Source of the DNA: Chelydra serpentina
Lineage: Eukaryota; Chordata; Testudines; Chelydridae
DNA: 64,000 nt
NCBI GenBank assembly: GCA_037349315.1
Contig: JBAIAC010000059.1
Location: 23,034,501-23,098,500 of the forward strand
Direction: 5' to 3'
The first letter of the stretch is position 1. Every line of letters starts with the position of its first letter. Under the pieces are notes generated by a model that saw only the letters and a list, made by a program, of their open reading frames with translations, ran no database searches and was not told the DNA's origin. Shown one piece after another: positions 57,557 to 64,000 of this stretch. A program made the position numbers and the translations under genes.

Positions 57557-58788
57557 GTCAGTGTGTTAGACATTTATTTGCAATACAATAGTTATGGTGT
57601 GTTAGCGCTGTGTAACTGTGGCTTAACTGGCCTTATGCGCTTCACCTTGGAGTCGCTTTCCCGTGCAACTATTCGAAAAGTCTGTCAATATGTATGGGGA
57701 TAGAGGAGTAATCACCATCTGAGAGCTCCGCGAAGCTCTCCTGGAGGTACAGTGAGAGCTTGTTTAGCACGTTCACTGGGAGAGCGGCCTTATTGGCTCC
57801 TCCATGGTAGGATACTTTCCCGCGCCATGCAAGCTGCAGGTACTCTGGTATCATTGCCTTGCATAGCATGGCAGCATACAGCCCCGGGGGTTTGCTTGCA
57901 TTGACGCAGCATGCAGTATTTCTCTGTCTCTGTAATCCTCATCAGAGTGATATCAGTCATGGGGTCCTGGTTTGAATGAGTGGTATAATTAGTATAGTGA
58001 ATGCTTCCTTTTCCCTTTAAAGAAAGACACCCGGCTGTTTACGTTGACGCATGGTGGTAGGGAGTCAGGAGCCAAACCATTACTACTTAGCGGTGCGCAG
58101 GTAGGGACAGTGCCGGGGAAAGGGTACGCGAGCCGTTAAGACACAGCGGGTCTCGGGCAATATTGGTTCCCGGGAGCGCCCACGGGAAGGGGGGGGGGAG
58201 GGGTAGGCCAGTCGTTCAAACACAGCGGTTCGCGGGCGATCTTGGTTCCCGGGAGCTGCCACGCGAAGGGAGGTGGGAAAGGGTAGGCGAGCCGTTCATG
58301 CTGAGCGGTTCGCGGGCATTTTTCGTTCCCGGGAGCGGCCACACGGGGGGGGGGGGGAGGGTAGGCGAGCCGTTCCTGATGAGCGGTTCGCGGGCACTTA
58401 ACGGTCCCGGGAGCGACCACGCGGAGTGGGGGGGGGGTTAGGAAAGCCTCTGTAGATTTGCGGTTTGGCCAGCAGCAGTTCCTGCCCGTCGCCAGGAACA
58501 GTGAGTGAGACATGGGAGTAGAGCACTGCTGTGAAGCAATCTCTCAGCAGTCCTAACTCATCACCTTACCATGGTCTTCAGAGAGGTGATTTTCACTGTA
58601 CGGCAAGGCTTCTGGGATCCGTATACCGGGACCCCAGACACTCAGCCTTAAGGCATAGTATTTGACCTTGTAGTACGTTTACATGTGATAGGCACTGTGT
58701 TTGGTCCTATTCACGCTGAAAGAGTATGGTCATTGTTCTGGAAAAAGTATCTTTCTGAGGAATTCACTCCCTTTCCCTCATCCCGCAG
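57557..58788 (+). other. Intron of the Myb/SANT-like gene
   Basis: The donor is CAG|gtcagt, and the acceptor follows a strong pyrimidine tract, 'ccctttccctcatcccgcag' at 58769-58788. The intron contains a four-unit G-rich minisatellite (58131-58440). The splice model is inferred; it restores the family reading order of a DNA-binding exon followed by a basic and coiled-coil exon. Confidence 0.7.
58131..58440. repeat. G-rich 79-bp minisatellite, four units
   Basis: The landmark 'ttcccggga' recurs at 58167, 58246, 58326 and (variant) 58404, spacing 78-80 bp. Each unit contains 'gagccgttc'-like sequence, 'agcggttcgcgggc', the 'cccgggagc' palindrome, a 'cacgcg'-like word and a run of 8 or more G. 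Confidence 0.9.
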
Positions 58789-59268
58789 CTTCGAGTGTCT
58801 CCCGCCCTACCCGTGCTTCTCCCTCCCATGGGCTACTCCAGATAAGGCGGCGAAAAAAGAGAACCCGGGATGACATGTTCTCTGAATTAATGATGTTGTC
58901 AGAGGGAGGCGGCACAGCGGAGAGAGGACCTCGCACGGTACGAGCGAGCAGCCAGGGAACGGGAGCAGAGGGCTGAAGCGCGCGAGGACAGGTGGTGGCA
59001 GGAAGATCAGCAGGCGACCCAAACAATGCTGGGACTAATGAGGGAGCAAACCGAGACGCTCCGGCGCCTGGTGGATGTTCTCCAGGACAGGAGACAGGAG
59101 GAAAGAGCACCTCTATATGTTCTTTCCAACCGCCCTCCCCCGCCACAAAATCCAGTGGTTTACTCTCCAAAAGTCACTAGGACAAGGGGAGGCAGGGTGC
59201 GTGGAAATATTTACTCCACCCCTGCAGACTGCTCCAGTAGCAGAAGGCTGCCATTGCCAAAACCTTAG
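58789..59268 (+). pseudogene. Myb/SANT-like protein, exon 2 (frameshifted)
   Basis: After the acceptor, the frame inherited from exon 1 encodes a basic segment 'QIRRRKKRTRDDMFSELM', a likely nuclear-localisation stretch and a family hallmark. It then meets a stop at 58974-58976. From about 58894 a different frame is open to 59268. It encodes a charged helical region ('LARYERAARERE', 'RWWQEDQQATQTMLGLMREQ', 'TLRRLVDVLQDRRQEER') of coiled-coil type and a proline- and basic-rich end, as in related proteins. The two parts differ by one frame step, so a small indel lies between about 58894 and 58976. The protein from this copy would lack its C-terminal coiled coil. An assembly error is possible. 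Confidence 0.68.
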
Positions 59269-59346
59269 ATTTTTCCTTCCCCTCCCTCCAGCCGCACCCC
59301 TCAACACCTCCCTTCCCAGGTTCCATGTTAAGTTAATGTTCTGTTA

Positions 59347-59352
59347 AATAAA
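59347..59352 (+). terminator. Poly(A) signal for the Myb/SANT-like gene
   Basis: AATAAA about 80 bp after the exon 2 stop, in 'gttaaataaaactgg', followed by a T/G-rich stretch. Confidence 0.7.
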
Positions 59353-59915
59353 ACTGGTTTTTTGGTTCACTGATGTTTCCCAGAGTGTCTTAAAGGGGAC
59401 CGTTTGTTTCTCTGGTTGTTGGTTAACGGGGTTTGTAAGTGCAGAGGACCGAAGCACAACCGAGGGTGCAGACAGGGTAACAAATGAAGAGACAGGCACA
59501 CTTTAAAATTGCATGCAGTAAGCGCACCTTTCATTCTGTGTGTAGGTTTCCAGGTTCTCTACGTGGGGTTGGTGGTTGGGTGGTTCGCTGTCTGCTGGGG
59601 GAGGGTGGCCGCTGATCTTTAGCGGCTGGCAATAGCCTGCTGGATAGATCAATGCACCGGGGGATCCATAGCCGATATTCACAACGAAAAAGTCACAGAG
59701 ACCCCACCACACACACATGCGATTAGGAGAGGTTAATGGTCCCGTTAAACAAGCAGTCCAGCACTTAGGACTGCCCTGTGGGCAGGATCATGTCATTCCC
59801 CTTTGAAGGGTACTTTCCCACACTCCACCCGCTCCCCAACCACGGTATGCGTCCACGGTTAAAACCTTAACCGACAAACCAGTACAGGAGACGGTCCAAA
59901 TAAAAAAAAATTTCC

Positions 59916-59921
59916 TTTATT
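59916..59921 (-). terminator. Poly(A) signal for the transposase gene
   Basis: TTTATT on the plus strand is AATAAA on the minus strand, about 120 bp beyond the transposase stop codon. The two convergent genes thus each end in their own signal within about 570 bp. Confidence 0.65.
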
Positions 59922-60041
59922 GTGCCTTTAAAGCGTTGATCGAAGGAGGGGGAAGGGGGTTGGTAATGGGAGAGGAGGGGCAACGGAACCTGTGTACAGA
60001 AACAGGGGAAGGTTCAATATCTGTTTACGGAAGTGTAACAG

Positions 60042-61181
60042 TCACTGTTTACCCTGCTCTGTCTGGAAGCGAGCTTTCAAAGCTTCCCGGATGCGCAGCG
60101 CGTCCCGCTGTGATCTTCTAATCGCCCTGGTGTCTGGCTGAGCGTAATCTGCTGCCAGGCGATTTGCCTCAACCTCCCAGCCCACCATAAACGTCTCCCC
60201 CTTGATCTCACAGAGATTGTGGAGCACACAGCACGCTGCAATCACAATGGGGATATTTGTAGGGCTGAGGTCGGAGCGAGTCAGTAAGCTTCGCCATCTG
60301 CCTTTGAGACGGCCAAAGGCACACTCCATCACCATTCTGCACTTGCTCAGGCGGTAATTGAAGAGCTCCTTTTCAGTGTCCAGGGCTCCCGTGTATGGCT
60401 TCATGAGCCATGGCATTAGCGGGTAGGCAGGGTCCCCTAGGATCACTGTTGGCATCTCCACATCCCCAACAGTGATTTTGCGGTCCGGGAAATAAACCCC
60501 CTGTTGCAGCCGTCTAAACAGACCAGAGTTTTTGAAAACTCGAGCATCATGAACCTTTCCTGGCCACCCAACATTGATGTTCGTAAAACGTCCTTTGTGG
60601 TCTACTAATGCTTGCAGTACCATAGAAAAATAGCCCTTTCGGTTAATGTACTGGCTGCCCTGGTGCTCCGGTCCCAGGATAGGGATGTGTGTCCCATCTA
60701 TGGCCCCACCGCAGTTTGGGAATCCCATCGCGGCGAAGCCATCTATGATCGCCTGCACGTCTCCAAGGGTCACTACTTTGGGGAGCAGCAGGTCAACGAT
60801 AGCATGGGCTACCTGCATCACAGCAACCCCCACGGTAGACTTGCCCACTCCGAATTGGTTCGCTACTGACCGGTAGCTGTCAGGAGTTGCAAGCTTCCAC
60901 AGGGCTATGGCCACTCGCTTCTGGATAGTCAGGGCTGCTCGCATCCGGGTGTCCTGGCGCTTCAGGGCAGGGGACAGCAACTCACAAAGTTCAATGAAAG
61001 TGTCCTTACGCATCCGAAAGTTTCGCAGCCACTGGGACTCATCCCAGACCTGCAGCACTATGCGGTCCCACCAGTCAGTGCTTGTTTCCCTTGCCCAGAA
61101 TCGCCGTTCCACAGGATCAACGTGACCCATTGCCACCATGATGTGTAGGGGCCGGGGTCCAGCGCTTTGCGAGAGGTCCAT
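60042..61181 (-). CDS. Harbinger DDE transposase (HARBI1-like)
   Basis: A complete 379-codon frame with no stop. It is a nuclease that cuts and joins transposon ends, acting in the nucleus with the Myb-like partner. Residues ~30-75 form a helical N-terminal region. 'VANQFGVGKSTVG' at about 106-118 is a helix-turn-helix typical of PIF/Harbinger transposases. The catalytic domain (DDE_Tnp_4 type) shows D162 in GAIDGTHI, the conserved HDARVF at 211-216, D250 in GDPAYPLMPWL, and E286 in VMECAFGRLKGRW. The D250-to-E286 spacing suits the family. The length is close to vertebrate HARBI1-like proteins (about 350-400). The first ATG, at 61181-61179, is chosen; M15 or M18 could also serve. The gene converges on the Myb/SANT-like gene. 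All key residues seem present, so it could encode active enzyme. Confidence 0.93.
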   Translation of the reverse strand: MDLSQSAGPRPLHIMVAMGHVDPVERRFWARETSTDWWDRIVLQVWDESQWLRNFRMRKDTFIELCELLSPALKRQDTRMRAALTIQKRVAIALWKLATPDSYRSVANQFGVGKSTVGVAVMQVAHAIVDLLLPKVVTLGDVQAIIDGFAAMGFPNCGGAIDGTHIPILGPEHQGSQYINRKGYFSMVLQALVDHKGRFTNINVGWPGKVHDARVFKNSGLFRRLQQGVYFPDRKITVGDVEMPTVILGDPAYPLMPWLMKPYTGALDTEKELFNYRLSKCRMVMECAFGRLKGRWRSLLTRSDLSPTNIPIVIAACCVLHNLCEIKGETFMVGWEVEANRLAADYAQPDTRAIRRSQRDALRIREALKARFQTEQGKQ

Positions 61182-61702
61182 GCCCCTCTCAGAGTTCAGT
61201 ACTCCCGGAGCTTCCGTTGCCTCCTCTCCCGATTTCTCTGCATCTGAGTCTGGAAAAGGTGCGCTATAAGGCGCGAGGAGTTGGCAACGGACAGAACATC
61301 AGTGATAATCGCGGAGGGCTCCATGCTCACTGTCCTGTGGCGTCCGAGCTATCAGCCACAGGAAAAGGGCGCGAATTCATTACCAGCCGGCGCTTCCACA
61401 TAGGGAAGGCGGAAGTGTGGGTCGAGTGACGAAATTTACGTATAACGACCCTTGACACAATATCGGTCCCACAAGGCACTGGGGGCTACACCCAGAATTC
61501 CAGTGGGCAGCGGGGACTGCGGGAACTGTGGGATAGCTATCCACAGTGCACCGCTTGCAATGTCGACGCTTGCCCCCTTACTGTGGACTCGGAAATTCGA
61601 ATTAAGATCCCTGATGTGGATTCGAACGATCGACCTGGCAATATCGGGTTACAAAGTTCGGTTACACAAAAATCGAACTAGTCTCGTAGTGTAGACATAC
61701 CC

Positions 61703-62400
61703 TAAGAGAGATGCAGCAAGTGAAAAATAAGCAGCAAAGGTACAAGTGTTCCTTCAACAGGAGCAGCTGAAGGCAAGACCTATACACATACGAACCTACA
61801 GACAACATCTCAAGCGGCTGGAGTGTTTCCAGCAGCGCTGCCTCAGGAGGATTCTCGGAATCAACTGGGAAGACCGACGCACTAACATCAGCGTTCTCTC
61901 TGCAGCCAACATCAGCAGTCTAGAAGTGCAGATCATGAAATACCAATTCTGCTGGGCTGGCCACTGTATACATATGCCTGACACTCACCTCCCGAAGCAA
62001 GTACTCTTCTCTCAGTTAAGTCAGGGAAGAAGGGCTCACAGAGGGAAACGGAAACATTTCAAAGACATACTAAAAGTACACCTTACAAAGGGAGGCATCA
62101 ACCCAACAAACTGGGAGGACTTGGCGTGGAACAGAACACAGAGGCGCCACACCATACACCAAGCCACAGTTCACTTTGAGGAGAACAGACATGCTCAGGA
62201 GACAGAGAAGCAACAAAGGAGGAAAGAAAGGGCACAACACTCCAGTCAACAACTATGTCTCCTCCAAGATTACACTTGTCACTTCTGTGGGAAAATCTGC
62301 AATGCAAGAATTGGGCTCTTCAGCCACTTAAAAACTCACCAATGAACCCCCTTGGCAGACTTTATCCTCGCATTGAGGGATAGCCAAAGAAGAAGGCGGC
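61703..62400 (+). mobile_element. Non-LTR retrotransposon 3' end with zinc-finger C-terminus
   Basis: Directly right of the Harbinger TAA duplication lies coding sequence for the C-terminus of a LINE-type protein. A short 3' region follows, 'atagccaaagaagaaggcgg', ending in an AAGAAG-like tail near 62395. The element is 5'-truncated. The left border may have been moved or hidden by the Harbinger insertion. Confidence 0.7.
61746..62345 (+). CDS. C-terminal LINE protein fragment, C2H2 finger
   Basis: A 199-codon open frame whose first codon is GTG, so the true start is missing. Residues ~20-75, 'LKRLECFQQRCLRRILGINW' and 'ISSLEVQIMKYQFCWAGH', match the region after the reverse-transcriptase thumb in a widespread group of non-LTR retrotransposons (the 'ERF-QRCLR-IL' type). 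The middle is basic. The end is a classical zinc finger, C-X2-C-X12-H-X3-H, at about residues 177-198, just before the stop at 62343-62345. Such terminal fingers bind nucleic acid in several LINE clades. No RT catalytic motif remains, so the fragment cannot retrotranspose itself. The frame is notably free of stops for a truncated copy. The clade is uncertain. Confidence 0.7.
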   Translation: MFLQQEQLKARPIHIRTYRQHLKRLECFQQRCLRRILGINWEDRRTNISVLSAANISSLEVQIMKYQFCWAGHCIHMPDTHLPKQVLFSQLSQGRRAHRGKRKHFKDILKVHLTKGGINPTNWEDLAWNRTQRRHTIHQATVHFEENRHAQETEKQQRRKERAQHSSQQLCLLQDYTCHFCGKICNARIGLFSHLKTHQ

Positions 62401-64000
62401 ACATATGAAGTCAAGTCCTTTGCTGCACCAGAGGAGCAACTGTCACACGTGCATTCCTCCACCCTTTAATGCCATCCTTCGGACCCAGGCATTTAAAGCA
62501 TTATAATTAAGCAAGTTAACTAGAACAAAGACGCTTCCATGAGCGAAGTGGGAGTTATGCCAGTGAAGGTATAGGAACAAAGTTTGCATGAAAAAACAAG
62601 TAATAATTTCTTACACGTGGAATTAGTCTTTCAGAGGGGCATACGACTCTCAAGATCCTCACTGGTTAAAAGCCTGTGACGACAATGAGGCGTGTCATGA
62701 AGGCACCTTGTTCCTTCAGCAGCTGCAGCTGGGGCAGGAAGAAGAAGAGACAGCTGCAGCAACAGCCTGTATAATTCAACATCACTCTCTTCATTTCTTG
62801 ATGGATGATTAGGGCACTCAAATACTAAGGTGACGGGGCCCGTAAGTACCTAGATGAATGCAAATGGTAAACGAGGTTTTGTTTTAGTTTATTAAAGCAA
62901 TCCCAAGGCCTATGCTCACATGTTATTAGAAAGGAATAATGCTATTCCGTTTTGGCCAGGATAGACTCTGAACTGACTGAATATAGAGGGTGTTGGTCCC
63001 TCAAACTACTACTGACTTTATATACACCGGACCTTTGAAGACAAGAGATATCCAAACTCTGAGGATAACTCTCAGGGGGAGAGGAGACTCCAGTGACAGA
63101 TATACCATTAAAAAACACATTCCGATACATATTGAAACTGGCACAAACTGGTGTCAGACATCAGGGACAGCTACACACTGCAGAGCGCTGCACACTTCAC
63201 TTTGTAACTTCTATTATGCAGACACAAATTCATTTGTGCCCGCAACTGCTAAGGGAGAGTCACGTTGGCAAAATGCATGTTTTCCCACTAGTAGACATTT
63301 ATGGTAGCTTGCTTCTGACAGGACTGAAGTCTTTCATAAGCAGAACCACCACGCATTTAAAATGCTTCAATAGAACAAAGCATGCTTGATTCTCTTAGCA
63401 GTCATGTAAAGCTCCTCTGTTAAATCCTATTGCAGCTGACTGTAAAAGGCTACAATACTCAAACCCCAGCTAATCACTTAGTTTTTGATAGCATGTGGTC
63501 TTGTAAATACACAGTATCCATTACCTGACTGATTCCCAACCATTCTAATTGCCTATTGGCAGCAACATGACATACCTCTTGATATAGATTGATGGTCACT
63601 TGTGCTCTTAAAATGATATAACCCAATTATTTTTCAAGACAATATTTCCATTTCCATTAGCTAATAGCACACACGCACGCGCACACACACACACACCCAA
63701 GTGGGGTTACTATGCCTTCGGAGGCAAAATTCATTGACACTGAAAAATGAAGAATGATTTACATACTGCAGTTCCGCAAATAAAGGAAGTGGAGTCTTGA
63801 TTATAAATAAAGTATATTCCACAGAATAAGCTCTTTTGCACTAAAGAGAAATAGTGAATAGTGTATGTGTTAGGTTTATTATAGAGAAAGAAAATTCAGT
63901 CAGCATTCAGAAATACATAAGCATCTTATCCACTCTCCCTACAGTCTCTTCGGATAGCAAACTGAGAACTTGCACCACTGGGTATGGACAAAAACAACAA
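62401..64000. other. Non-coding, no gene recognised
   Basis: Only a CA-type microsatellite (63669-63697) stands out. Frames of 98-105 codons at 62990-63389 overlap each other and show no domain. Confidence 0.5.
63669..63697. repeat. (CA)n / (CG-CA) microsatellite
   Basis: CA repeats interrupted by 'cgcacgcg'. Confidence 0.93.

Larger units (their letters stand above)
56590..61702. mobile_element. PIF/Harbinger DNA transposon, 5.1 kb, two genes
   Basis: The left end GGCCAGGTCTACACTA and the right end, read inward, GGGTATGTCTACACTA are inverted repeats. The element is flanked by TAA on both sides (56587-56589 and 61703-61705), the 3-bp target duplication of PIF/Harbinger elements. It has two convergent genes: a Myb/SANT-like DNA-binding protein (plus strand, two exons) and a DDE transposase (minus strand, single exon). 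Each has a poly(A) signal in the roughly 0.8-kb space between them. Both proteins are normally needed for Harbinger transposition. The transposase is uninterrupted; the Myb gene has one apparent frameshift in exon 2. The good preservation suggests recent insertion. Confidence 0.93.

Noticed and set aside
58163..58441. Frames of 92-125 codons with repeated peptide motifs on both strands.
   Set aside because: Their repeats are the 79-bp minisatellite within the Harbinger intron; the peptides are artefacts of it.

Overview
This window looks like a stretch of turtle (Testudines) nuclear DNA, either intergenic or inside a large intron. I find no convincing host protein-coding exon, no canonical tRNA or rRNA gene and no CRISPR-like structure. 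The turtle assignment is an inference from the repeats: a tRNA-headed SINE with a CR1-like tail (9951-10122, minus), several CR1 3' ends of the turtle type finishing in TTCTTATG-like repeats (13807-14112, 46328-46545), and many hAT and PIF/Harbinger miniature elements of kinds common in turtle genomes. No database search was possible, so family names rest on recognised motifs and on termini and target-site duplications (TSDs) that can be read in the sequence.

Layout. 1-7.8 kb is mostly unique AT-rich DNA with a dead CR1 (3780-4758). 7.85-11.2 kb is a retroelement cluster: an RTE-like reverse transcriptase fragment (7958-9017), then a CR1 split by a SINE and an older L2-like LINE. 11.9-28 kb is sparse DNA with miniature transposons, including a hAT at 15270-15897 with a 7/8 TSD. 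28.55-31.04 kb is a foldback hAT element whose long arms carry two opposed copies of the transposase C-terminus and which is itself interrupted by another hAT with a perfect 8-bp TSD. 32.9-40.65 kb holds further short DNA transposons with perfect or near-perfect TSDs, two of them nested in one MIR-like repeat. 40.7-46.3 kb is largely featureless. 46.3-48.1 kb has a CR1 end, a miniature element and a possible solo LTR.

Two elements dominate the right third. The first (48487-53679) is a complete LTR retrotransposon: 1138-bp LTRs, 5-bp TSD AGGGG, a primer-binding site matching tRNA-Ser, and a polypurine tract. It carries a gag with a SCAN-like capsid region, a retropepsin, and an unidentified 375-codon ORF where pol would be expected. 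Reverse transcriptase, RNase H and integrase are absent. The second (56590-61702) is a 5.1-kb PIF/Harbinger transposon with TAA TSDs. It holds two convergent genes: a two-exon Myb/SANT-like DNA-binding protein on the plus strand and an uninterrupted 379-codon DDE transposase on the minus strand. The Myb gene's intron carries a G-rich 79-bp minisatellite. Immediately to its right is an open 199-codon C-terminal end of a non-LTR retrotransposon, finishing in a C2H2 zinc finger.

How the parts may work together: the Harbinger's Myb-like protein and transposase would together recognise and cut ends of the form GGnnAnGTCTACAC. Several gene-less miniature elements here (11902, 27401, 40029) carry the same terminal motif and are plausible passengers of this system. 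The LTR element would need another element to supply reverse transcriptase and integrase.
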